A stretch of 11,973 bases of DNA from Bacteroidota bacterium. GTDB taxonomy: Bacteria; Bacteroidota; Bacteroidia; SpSt-205; S141-50. This document shows, in pieces, positions 1-6,347 of this stretch. The first letter of the stretch is position 1; each line of letters begins with the position of its first letter. A program made the position numbers and the translations under genes. The DNA lies in contig WFXK01000053.1 of the NCBI GenBank assembly GCA_015490695.1, positions 1 through 11,973 on the forward strand, given 5' to 3'. The notes under the pieces are model-generated. The model did no database searches and was not told the DNA's origin. It saw only the letters and a list, made by a program, of their open reading frames with translations.

Positions 1-603
1 ATTTATAATCCTGAGTTTTTAGTAGAGCATTTAGATGCGCGCATCACGGTAGCATTAGAGAAGATTGGGCAAATAGTTAGGGCACTGTTAGTAGAGGAGG
101 CGCGTCGTTTTAAGTTATCGGCAATTCAACTACAGATTTTACACCATTGTCATTATTTAGGAGAGGGCAAATGCAAGATTTCAGAGTTAGCCGAGTACTT
201 CGGAACGACTCGTGCAACCATTAGCGAGGCAGTAAAGGTGCTGGTTAAAAAAGGGTATTTGCGCAAGGAGGTTGCCAGTGACGATGCCCGTAGCCGCTAC
301 ATCGTCCTAACAGTCAAAGGCGCTCAATTGATTCGCTCTACAGAAGAGCTGTTAATGCCCTTGAAAGAAATCGTCCATCAATTACCGCAAAAAGACCAAT
401 GGAAGCTCAACCGGCTTTTACAAGAAATTATTTTCCTCGCTTCTAAACAACGCATCATCCCTAAACCTAACATGTGTTTCACTTGCGGCTACTATGAAAA
501 ACGAAATGGAAAAGCCCATTGTCTGGAATTAGACAAAACCTTAGAAGACAAAGATTTGCGAATCAATTGTCCATTTTATTCGCTTTCTAAACCTTTTGCA
601 TGA
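1..603 (+). CDS. MarR-family winged-helix regulator with C-terminal four-cysteine tail (5' partial)
   Basis: The reading frame is open from base 1, so the start lies outside the window; 200 codons are visible. Residues about 40-115 form a winged-helix DNA-binding domain: a helix beginning KISELAEYFGTT (59-70), a recognition helix through RATISEAVKVLVKKG (71-85), and a wing around DDARSRYIVLT (94-104), the usual MarR D-x-R-S region. Helices on either side would make the dimer interface. After the last helix comes a tail with C159-x2-C162-x11-C174-x15-C190, spaced like a metal or iron-sulfur site. Similar tails occur, from memory, on some Bacteroidota MarR proteins; the ligand is not known to me. 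The stop overlaps the next start as ATGA, so it is translationally coupled to the glycosyltransferase. Target genes cannot be inferred from sequence. Family call firm, tail function inferred. Confidence 0.88.
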   Translation: MYNPEFLVEHLDARITVALEKIGQIVRALLVEEARRFKLSAIQLQILHHCHYLGEGKCKISELAEYFGTTRATISEAVKVLVKKGYLRKEVASDDARSRYIVLTVKGAQLIRSTEELLMPLKEIVHQLPQKDQWKLNRLLQEIIFLASKQRIIPKPNMCFTCGYYEKRNGKAHCLELDKTLEDKDLRINCPFYSLSKPFA

Positions 604-1859
604 GACATGTTTTATTAGCGGGTTATACAGACAAGGGCGGAGCGGGCATCGCAATGATAAACCTCTTTCAGGCACTTCAAAACCATAAGCCTGAAAGCAT
701 AAAAGTCTCTTTATGGATAGAATGGAAAACCACTAAAAAACCTTTTTATTCTCCATCATCCCCATGGAAGCGCCTTTTTGCTATCATCCGCTCCGCCTTA
801 GATGAAAAAATCGTCCAACTAAAATACCCCCAACACATTCAAGATTTTTTCTCTTTCCAAATCGGAAAACTGCCCGACTTCAATCATAAAACTTTAAAAC
901 AACTTCAACCCTCCTTGTTACACGTCCACTGGATTAACACAGGCGCACTACAACTAAAACATTACAATGATTTTCCTATATTTTGGACCCTGCACGACTT
1001 ATGGGCATTTACAGGTGGATGTCCCCATCCCTATCAACAATGTGATAAATTTCAATTCCATTGCGGAAACTGTCCGTTGTTAAATTCAAAAAAAAAGAAA
1101 GACCTTGCTTACAAACGCTTTAAGCAAAAACAAAAACTTTACAAACGCATAAAACGGCTTTTTTTTATTACCCCAAGCCGCTGGCTAAAACAACAAGTAA
1201 TGAAAAGTGCTTTATGGAACAACTATCCTATAAAAGCAATTCCAAACACTTTAGATGTTCAGTGGTTTGCTCCTTACCCTAAGGAAGTAAAAAGTTTTTT
1301 AAGGCGATTATGGAGATTTCCTGAAGAGCGATTCATTGTGTTAATAGGTGCTCCTTATCGGCATAAAGCAACCATCACAAAAGCCCCTTTGCAAAAGTTC
1401 ATTGAATTACTTTGGGATACTCCTTCCTTAGCACAACAACTGCATTTCGTTTTTTTAGGACACATCCCTTCCATGCCTTCTTTACCCACTTCTGCTTCTT
1501 TCATTGACAGCATCCAAGATATTTATACCATGGCACTTTTATACAATGCCGTAGATTGCTATTTACATTTTTCCCTTTATGATAATCTTCCAAACATGAT
1601 TATGGAAGCGTTAGCCTGTGGTGTTCCCTGCTTAGGCTTCGCCATCGGTGGCATCCCAGAAATGATTCAACACAAAAAAAACGGTTTTATAACGACTGCT
1701 AACGATTTAGAAAAATGGATAACCTACCTTCAGCTCTTATTACAAGATAGCAAGTTCTACCTTCAACTATCTGAACAAGCAAGGGCGCATGTACTTACCC
1801 ATTTTGCACCTCAAATCGTAGCAAAAAAGCACTGGGAATACTACCAAGCGGCTTTTTAA
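600..1859 (+). CDS. GT4-type glycosyltransferase with cysteine cluster
   Basis: A predicted cytoplasmic GT-B glycosyltransferase, 419 residues, that would move a sugar from a nucleotide-sugar donor to a surface glycan; donor and acceptor are unknown. The N-terminal domain opens with the glycine-rich GGAGIAMINL (13-22), typical of WcaI-like GT4 enzymes. HVHWIN (108-113) and TLHDLWAFTGGC (130-141) follow. A cluster C141-x6-C148-x6-C155-x2-C158 is a recurrent feature of this GT4 subgroup and could bind metal. The C-terminal donor domain holds SLYDNLPNMIMEALACGVP (325-343). Its D328 and E336 sit in the EX7E spacing, with Asp in the first place. GIPEMI (351-356) completes the site. The ATG shares ATGA with the regulator upstream. 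The gene ends tail to tail with a minus-strand gene, sharing TTAA. No membrane segment is apparent. Confidence 0.88.
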   Translation: MRHVLLAGYTDKGGAGIAMINLFQALQNHKPESIKVSLWIEWKTTKKPFYSPSSPWKRLFAIIRSALDEKIVQLKYPQHIQDFFSFQIGKLPDFNHKTLKQLQPSLLHVHWINTGALQLKHYNDFPIFWTLHDLWAFTGGCPHPYQQCDKFQFHCGNCPLLNSKKKKDLAYKRFKQKQKLYKRIKRLFFITPSRWLKQQVMKSALWNNYPIKAIPNTLDVQWFAPYPKEVKSFLRRLWRFPEERFIVLIGAPYRHKATITKAPLQKFIELLWDTPSLAQQLHFVFLGHIPSMPSLPTSASFIDSIQDIYTMALLYNAVDCYLHFSLYDNLPNMIMEALACGVPCLGFAIGGIPEMIQHKKNGFITTANDLEKWITYLQLLLQDSKFYLQLSEQARAHVLTHFAPQIVAKKHWEYYQAAF

Positions 1860-3334
1860 TACTCCAAAGCACCTATATCCGGTAGTGAATCCCGTGGTTG
1901 ATTAAGGAAATCCACCAACGGTGTAACAGCAGGTAAAACCACGCCCTTGTTAATTGCAGGACTATTGGCACTTAAACGAAAAGAAATACTATCCTCATAA
2001 GCTTGAGGCGCTTCAAAAAGCGGGTCTTGATTAAATAACGTATTCGTCGCCTGAATAGCAGAAGGTTTCGCATGCTTTAATAAACAATTTTGAAATTCAT
2101 ATTGTAAAAAGTTGGGGTCTGCATCTATACCCACTTCATTGTCTTCACTGCCCCAAACGATGGTGTTAATACACTGCAAACGGGCATAATAATGCGGTCC
2201 TTGTTGTGCAAAAGCGGTTTTAATGCCCAAAGTAGGGTTTTGTCTTCGGAAAAATAAATAGCTATAGTTGGCTAAGGTGCAGTTTATTAAGCGGGTAAAG
2301 TGGCTTCCGACAAGCACCACAGCTCCCTCCCTGCAATTATGAATAATGCAATTTACCAATTCTACTTCAGGGTTTGCCGCAACATTCATCGGATTACGAC
2401 TTTGTAAAAGCACACCATAAAAAGCCATGTGTTCAACAAGACATTGTTCCATCCGCAGTTTTTTACTTCCGTCATTTCTTGTGCTATCAATACCTATGCC
2501 GATATTGGCACCACGGATATAAGCATGACGCAAAACACAATTGTTTGCTGATGGCATTAACCATATTCCAAACCATTGCCCTGGGGTTTTAGGATAATCG
2601 TGGTCAAAGCGTACGCCGTTGAAGGTAACGGGCATGGAAGTCGTACCTAAAACCTCTAAACTTCCAAATACATAAATACCTGAGACTAAAAAGCCATCTA
2701 TGTTACGACTGGTAAAATGCAATCGGGCACCTGCAGGAATCGTAACCTTACAACCGCTGTCTACAATACAAAAACCATCTATCACAATAGGTTTGTCTGT
2801 AGGCAAGGTTACATTACACAACACCGAATCCTGAATAAAATACGCATCTATGATTTGTGCTTTCAAAAACAACTTCTGCGTTTGATTGCCTATTTTGAAT
2901 ACAATGGCATCCTCCAAGAGCCCTTGACGGGTCCGAATAGCATGTACCCAAACCAATACTAAAACGCTATCCCCTTTTAAAAGTTCATAATTGCGGACTT
3001 CGTTGGTATCTATACCATCAAACACGAAGAAAAATTCGGAGTTGGTTCCTTTTTCTAAAGTGATAGATTCAATTAAAAGATTGTTGTCGCCATTATTATA
3101 GACCCATGCTCGTAGCACAGGAGAGGGTAAAGTGGTAAATAAGCTATCGAAGCGGAGGGTATCTACAGAAAAGCGCAAAGACCCCTCCGCAGAAAACTGC
3201 AATAATGGTTTTTTACAACTAAAAAGTAAAAAAAGACTAAGAAAAAGGAGCTTTTTTAAGTTTAGAGTGGCGGTAATAAATCCCTTCCAAGTAGTAGAGG
3301 GTGTCTTCTGCGATGTGGATGCAATGGTCTGCAA
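1856..3334 (-). CDS. Beta-helix lipoprotein of a conserved Bacteroidota family
   Basis: Predicted surface or periplasmic lipoprotein, up to 492 residues, with no known reaction. A hydrophobic segment LLFLSLFLLFSC ends in a lipobox cysteine (C40 if the ATG at 3334 is used). After it comes a domain starting SVDTLRFDSLFTTLPSP (57-73), matching from memory the DTLxFDTxFTT opening of a widespread Bacteroidota lipoprotein family. A stretch of short asparagine- and valine-rich turns (about 170-440) looks like a right-handed parallel beta-helix. The end, with SPAINKG and DIGALEY, resembles choice-of-anchor Q/pectate-lyase-like proteins. No catalytic residues can be assigned. The start is doubtful: ATG 3334 gives a 98-base overlap with phoU and a 26-residue lead before the hydrophobic core. 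No other ATG, GTG or TTG lies in frame before the lipobox; ATT at 3277 is the only compact alternative. Confidence 0.8.
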   Translation of the reverse strand: MQTIASTSQKTPSTTWKGFITATLNLKKLLFLSLFLLFSCKKPLLQFSAEGSLRFSVDTLRFDSLFTTLPSPVLRAWVYNNGDNNLLIESITLEKGTNSEFFFVFDGIDTNEVRNYELLKGDSVLVLVWVHAIRTRQGLLEDAIVFKIGNQTQKLFLKAQIIDAYFIQDSVLCNVTLPTDKPIVIDGFCIVDSGCKVTIPAGARLHFTSRNIDGFLVSGIYVFGSLEVLGTTSMPVTFNGVRFDHDYPKTPGQWFGIWLMPSANNCVLRHAYIRGANIGIGIDSTRNDGSKKLRMEQCLVEHMAFYGVLLQSRNPMNVAANPEVELVNCIIHNCREGAVVLVGSHFTRLINCTLANYSYLFFRRQNPTLGIKTAFAQQGPHYYARLQCINTIVWGSEDNEVGIDADPNFLQYEFQNCLLKHAKPSAIQATNTLFNQDPLFEAPQAYEDSISFRLSANSPAINKGVVLPAVTPLVDFLNQPRDSLPDIGALEY

Positions 3335-3914
3335 TTTTTTCTAAATGTTTAATGATGGCTAAAAGTTGCAGATAGTCGGAAGTTGCCGCAGGGTTTTGTT
3401 GGATGAGTTGAACAAAAAGGCGTTGGTCATAGCGGTGAATGCGGTCTATGCTATCGTCTTCAATAAAAACTTGTTTAGCTTTTTGGGCATCTTCTTCTAA
3501 AAAAGCTTCTATGGCTAAAGCAACAATGCGCAGTACGCGCTCCATTAAACTATGTAAATAAGCTTTTTGTTGTACCTCTTCCGCTATAGGCTGCTGCAAT
3601 TGATTGATATATTGCGTAATGGACTTTGCATTGTCTCCCATCTGTTCTAAATAAAGATTCATTTTAATCGCAGCGAACAAAAACCTTAAATCTTTGGCTA
3701 CGGGTTGGTGCAATGCAATAATTTTCTCGCATCTTGATTCTATTTCAATATCCATGCGATTAATTTTCCGTTCTTTTTTACGTACCTTTTTTATTAATTT
3801 AGGGTCTTGGCTTAAGATAGCTTCAGTACATTGTTTCAATTGTTTTTGCACTAAGGTTGCCATGGCTTGGAGGTCATCCTTCAGACTTTGGATTTCTTTT
3901 TCTATGAGGCTCAT
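3237..3914 (-). CDS. phoU: PhoU-like phosphate signalling protein
   Basis: A 225-residue, all-helical protein of normal PhoU length. PhoU proteins are cytoplasmic and link the Pst phosphate transporter to the PhoR sensor kinase, keeping the regulon off when phosphate is plentiful. The two PhoU repeats are visible through their metal-site helices: DLRFLFAAIKMNLYLEQMGD (75-94), with E90 and D94, and YLQLLAIIKHLEKIAD (181-196), with E192 and D196. The stop of tdk and this start share ATGA, so the two are co-translated. No pstSCAB or phoBR gene lies in the window, so this is either the detached end of a pst locus or an orphan copy. The C-terminal tail after residue 212 is short and basic, as is usual, and the downstream lipoprotein gene begins inside it. 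Confidence 0.92.
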   Translation of the reverse strand: MSLIEKEIQSLKDDLQAMATLVQKQLKQCTEAILSQDPKLIKKVRKKERKINRMDIEIESRCEKIIALHQPVAKDLRFLFAAIKMNLYLEQMGDNAKSITQYINQLQQPIAEEVQQKAYLHSLMERVLRIVALAIEAFLEEDAQKAKQVFIEDDSIDRIHRYDQRLFVQLIQQNPAATSDYLQLLAIIKHLEKIADHCIHIAEDTLYYLEGIYYRHSKLKKAPFS

Positions 3915-4498
3915 AGATTTTTCCGTTTAGCCATCTCTTTCCAGAAGACTTCTCGGCAGACGGGTTCATAGAGGTCTTGGGCACCTACGACGACCTGTCC
4001 TTCTATGGGTTCTTTTCTAAAAGAGTAGTGTGCCATGCGTCCTGTTCGGGTACATACAGCATGAAGTTTCGTTACGAACTCAGCAATAGCTAACAAATAA
4101 GGCATAGGACCGAAGGGTTTACCTGTATAGTCCATATCCAGTCCTGCAATAATCACACGGCATCCCCTATTTGCCAATTCATTGGCAACTTCTACAATCC
4201 CCATATCCAAAAATTGTGCCTCATCTATCCCAACAACTTCTACATCTTGCGCTAAAAGCAATAGTTCTTGGCTATTATGGATAATGGTACTTGGTATGCG
4301 TTGTTGATTATGGGAGACGATGGCTTCTTCATCGTAGCGATTATCCATTGCGGGTTTAAAGATTTCTACTTTTAATCCAGCGATTTGGGCGCGGCGCAGA
4401 CGACGAATGAGCTCTTCAGTCTTTCCAGAAAACATGCTTCCACAAATGACTTCAATCCATCCGATTTCGCCTGGCTTCCAATGTGGCTCTATAAACAT
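3911..4498 (-). CDS. tdk: Thymidine kinase, type II
   Basis: Phosphorylates thymidine to dTMP with ATP in the pyrimidine salvage pathway; cytoplasmic and normally a tetramer. In the 195-residue form the P-loop is GSMFSGKT (20-27), the catalytic acid lies in DEAQF (E93), and the thymidine-binding lid region includes YEPVCR (177-182). The structural zinc site of the family has four cysteines; here C149 and C181 remain, while T152 and V184 stand at the partner positions, so zinc binding is probably lost or altered. I chose ATG 4498 because the longer frame to 4531 begins with TTG and overlaps the gene upstream, and because MFIEP before GWIEVICGSMFSGKT is the start I recall for Bacteroidota homologues. 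A -7-like box lies 5 bases ahead of this ATG. The stop shares ATGA with phoU. Confidence 0.93.
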   Translation of the reverse strand: MFIEPHWKPGEIGWIEVICGSMFSGKTEELIRRLRRAQIAGLKVEIFKPAMDNRYDEEAIVSHNQQRIPSTIIHNSQELLLLAQDVEVVGIDEAQFLDMGIVEVANELANRGCRVIIAGLDMDYTGKPFGPMPYLLAIAEFVTKLHAVCTRTGRMAHYSFRKEPIEGQVVVGAQDLYEPVCREVFWKEMAKRKNL

Positions 4499-4503
4499 CG
4501 TGC

Positions 4504-4511
4504 CAAAGATA
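4504..4511 (-). promoter_or_regulatory. Candidate -7 box directly before tdk
   Basis: On the minus strand this is TATCTTTG, matching TAnnTTTG, with a TTG at 4531-4529, 17 bases upstream of it. It lies in the 17-base gap after the preceding stop and 5 bases before the tdk ATG at 4498, so a transcript from here would have almost no leader. Confidence 0.45.
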
Positions 4512-4515
4512 AAAA

Positions 4516-5076
4516 TTAATGGCAACCGCAAGGATTATTCGGGTGGGCAGAAGGCTTGCGCTCTTTATAAAAACGGAAATATACCCCCCCTTGCAACCGA
4601 TACGGCAGGGTCTCACAACCTACTACTTCACAAGCATTTTGCGTAAAATAAAGTCCTTGAAGGTAAAAGCCTATTGCTAACCCTTTGTGGTGATAAGGGT
4701 ATTGAAGACGGAGACTATAAATAAGGAAAGGCGTGGAATTTAGCAGCGTCCCTACTCCTATTCCCATTCCCCACTGATGTCTGGAAAACCACAGCAGTCC
4801 TGCCCCAAGCACTTCATGCCATTGCTGTTGAGCAAACTGCTGTAAACTCCATAGAGCTTCACCCATCAAAGAAATGCGAATAATCGGATTACGGAATTTA
4901 TTTACAAAATCTTTAATACGCCATTGCAGGAATCCACCTGCTTGGGGGGCGACATGCCAAGAGGCGATTTCTCCCGCTACATACCTCGTAGAAGAGCCTC
5001 CAACCATCACCCCTCCACTAAACCGCTGAGCGACCACCCCTACTGCAATAACCATAAAAAAAATGAAACGCATCAT
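4516..5076 (-). CDS. Small exported protein, probably outer-membrane beta-barrel
   Basis: I do not recognise the family. The 186-residue product starts with a signal peptide, MMRFIFFMVIAVGVVA, with likely cleavage before Q17. The mature part alternates hydrophobic and polar residues with many Gly, Tyr, Phe and Trp, for example HQWGMGIGVGTLL (100-112), PFLIYSLRLQYPY (116-128) and LAIGFYLQGLYF (133-144). It ends its folded part at GGVYFRFY (163-170). This pattern suits a small outer-membrane barrel. C149 and C154 could form a disulfide; the tail HPNNPCGCH adds two more cysteines after the apparent barrel end. Codons for Q162-G164 contain a run of seven G on the coding strand. Two adjacent ATGs at the start make the exact first residue ambiguous. 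It is first in a minus-strand block leading into tdk and phoU, with no evident functional link. Confidence 0.7.
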   Translation of the reverse strand: MMRFIFFMVIAVGVVAQRFSGGVMVGGSSTRYVAGEIASWHVAPQAGGFLQWRIKDFVNKFRNPIIRISLMGEALWSLQQFAQQQWHEVLGAGLLWFSRHQWGMGIGVGTLLNSTPFLIYSLRLQYPYHHKGLAIGFYLQGLYFTQNACEVVGCETLPYRLQGGVYFRFYKERKPSAHPNNPCGCH

Positions 5077-5140
5077 TAGTTAAGTCTTCATTTACGTTGC
5101 CAAATTTACAAATTCTATCACCAACTAAAAATTTTCTTTT
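5077..5140 (-). promoter_or_regulatory. 64-base gap with candidate -7 box for the minus-strand block 4516-5076 onward
   Basis: This is the longest non-coding stretch in the window. On the minus strand TAAATTTG (5108-5101) matches TAnnTTTG, 24 bases before the ATG. The rest is AT-rich. I see no hairpin and T-run that would terminate the GGGPS transcript, so read-through is possible. Confidence 0.4.
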
Positions 5141-5875
5141 TTACTTTATTGTGAAATCTTCTAATGCTGTACCAATAACACACAACGTCGCTCCACTTTC
5201 AAAACAACGCTGTATTTGCTCTTTAGTTCGCAACCCTCCTCCATAAATAACAGGAGTGTTCTCAGGAATCACCTTTTTCAATGTTCTTAAAACAAATGGA
5301 ATGGCATCTGAGAACTTTGCCCCACTACCACTATCTAAATAAACTACTTGCATTCCTAAAAACGTTGCTGCTAATGCCGTATAAGCAACTAATTCAGGTT
5401 TATCTACAGGAATACCACGCGTTTGTGTGATGTAGTGCACTGTGGTTTGTTTCTCATTATCTAATAACAAATAAGCGGTAGGGATTAACTCAATTCCTTT
5501 TTGTTGTAATTGTTGTAATTGCGGCGCTGCTTGAACTAAATAATCAATCAAGTACGCAGGATTACGACCACTTACTAAACTTAAAACCAATATACCGTCT
5601 ACCCCCTCTGCCAATTGCGAAGGATGCCCAGGAAACAAAATCGTCGGAAAAGAAAAGTTTTCTAATGCTTCTATTAACGCCGCTAAACGCCCAGGACGAT
5701 GAATATAGCTACCTCCAATAAAAACATAAACAGGAATATGCCATTGCTGCAGCTTTTGCGCTTGTGCTTCCAACCAGGGATAATCCCACTTATCAGGGTC
5801 AATAAGCCAAGCAATTGCTTTTTCTCCTCGTTTTTCTAAATCTTTCCATACCGCCAAAATACTATTTTTTTCCAT
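5141..5875 (-). CDS. Geranylgeranylglyceryl-phosphate synthase family protein (PcrB/GGGPS)
   Basis: A TIM-barrel prenyltransferase of 244 residues. Family members join glycerol-1-phosphate to a polyprenyl diphosphate, the first committed step of archaeal ether lipids; bacterial members exist in Bacteroidota and Firmicutes. Motifs in order: LIDPDK (24-29), FPGHPSQL (81-88), LVSGRNP (100-106), YLDSGSGA (179-186), GGGLRTKEQI (212-221) and CVIGTALE (232-239), the last two forming the phosphate-binding end. The length and the LVSGRNP form fit the group that includes Bacteroidota GGGPS rather than the short Bacillus PcrB. Prenyl chain length and in vivo product cannot be read with confidence. The start ATG lies inside the end of the peroxiredoxin gene (14-base overlap). 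A perfect 9-base tandem repeat encodes part of a Gln/Leu-rich helix near residues 119-125. No glycerol-1-phosphate dehydrogenase gene is present here. Confidence 0.93.
   Translation of the reverse strand: MEKNSILAVWKDLEKRGEKAIAWLIDPDKWDYPWLEAQAQKLQQWHIPVYVFIGGSYIHRPGRLAALIEALENFSFPTILFPGHPSQLAEGVDGILVLSLVSGRNPAYLIDYLVQAAPQLQQLQQKGIELIPTAYLLLDNEKQTTVHYITQTRGIPVDKPELVAYTALAATFLGMQVVYLDSGSGAKFSDAIPFVLRTLKKVIPENTPVIYGGGLRTKEQIQRCFESGATLCVIGTALEDFTIK
5501..5518. repeat. Two-copy 9-base tandem repeat inside the GGGPS gene
   Basis: The unit ttgttgtaa occurs twice in direct succession. It keeps the reading frame and encodes a repeated Leu-Gln-Gln on the minus strand, in a surface-exposed part of the protein by position. 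It is most likely a small in-frame duplication. Confidence 0.6.
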
Positions 5876-6347
5876 CCTGAAGGATTTTATCCCACGCTGC
5901 TAAAATCTGTTGAGCATGCTCTGAAGGCTTAACTTTTTTAATCACCCCTCGGATGATACCCTCTTCATCTATGAGATAAGTAATGCGATGGACGCCCTCG
6001 TAAGTTTTTCCAAAACGCTTTTTCTCCCCCCAAACCCCATAAAGACGAACAATCTTTTTCTCTTCATCCGCAATCAAACGAAACGGTAATTGATGCTTTT
6101 CTACAAACTTTTTATGCGATTCTACACTATCGGGACTCACTCCAATGATTTCAAAGCCTTTTTCTTGAAGTTCTTTATAAGCATCTCTAAGGTTTTGAGC
6201 TTCTTTTGTACATCCAGGGGTAAAGTCCTTAGGATAAAAATAAAGAATAACTTTTTTCCCTTTTAAGTCGGAAAGCCGAAAAGAAGCACCATTATGGTCC
6301 TTGCTTTCAAAATCGGGTGCTCTCGTCCCTACTTCAAGCAATTTCAT
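5862..6347 (-). CDS. bcp: BCP/PrxQ-type peroxiredoxin lacking a resolving cysteine
   Basis: A cytoplasmic thiol peroxidase, 161 residues, that reduces hydrogen peroxide and organic hydroperoxides using thioredoxin or another thiol. The thioredoxin-like fold is clear: APDFESKDHNG (10-20), LKGKKVILYFYPKDFTPGC (28-46) with peroxidatic C46 and T43 of the PxxxT/SxxC motif, and LIDEEGIIRGVI (125-136). In many BCP proteins the resolving cysteine lies five residues after the peroxidatic one; here that place (51) is Gln, and C46 is the only cysteine in the whole protein. It therefore must be recycled by an external thiol. Its start shares ATGA with the DUF6438 gene, and its end overlaps the GGGPS start, so all three are probably one transcript. 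Confidence 0.95.
   Translation of the reverse strand: MKLLEVGTRAPDFESKDHNGASFRLSDLKGKKVILYFYPKDFTPGCTKEAQNLRDAYKELQEKGFEIIGVSPDSVESHKKFVEKHQLPFRLIADEEKKIVRLYGVWGEKKRFGKTYEGVHRITYLIDEEGIIRGVIKKVKPSEHAQQILAAWDKILQDGKK

Noticed and set aside
1086..1170. Poly-A and poly-T runs in the glycosyltransferase gene as frameshift or terminator
   Set aside because: The frame stays open and the family pattern continues across both runs; no stable hairpin precedes the T-run.
2374..2962. Plus-strand open frames at 2374-2592 and 2717-2962
   Set aside because: Antisense to the beta-helix lipoprotein gene, with no recognisable motif.
4499..4531. Longer thymidine kinase frame starting at 4531
   Set aside because: The codon is TTG, it overlaps the upstream gene and the added residues are not typical of Tdk.
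3132..4646. Plus-strand open frames at 3132-3344, 3694-3930 and 4407-4646
   Set aside because: Shadows of the lipoprotein, phoU and tdk genes; protein sequences show no domain.
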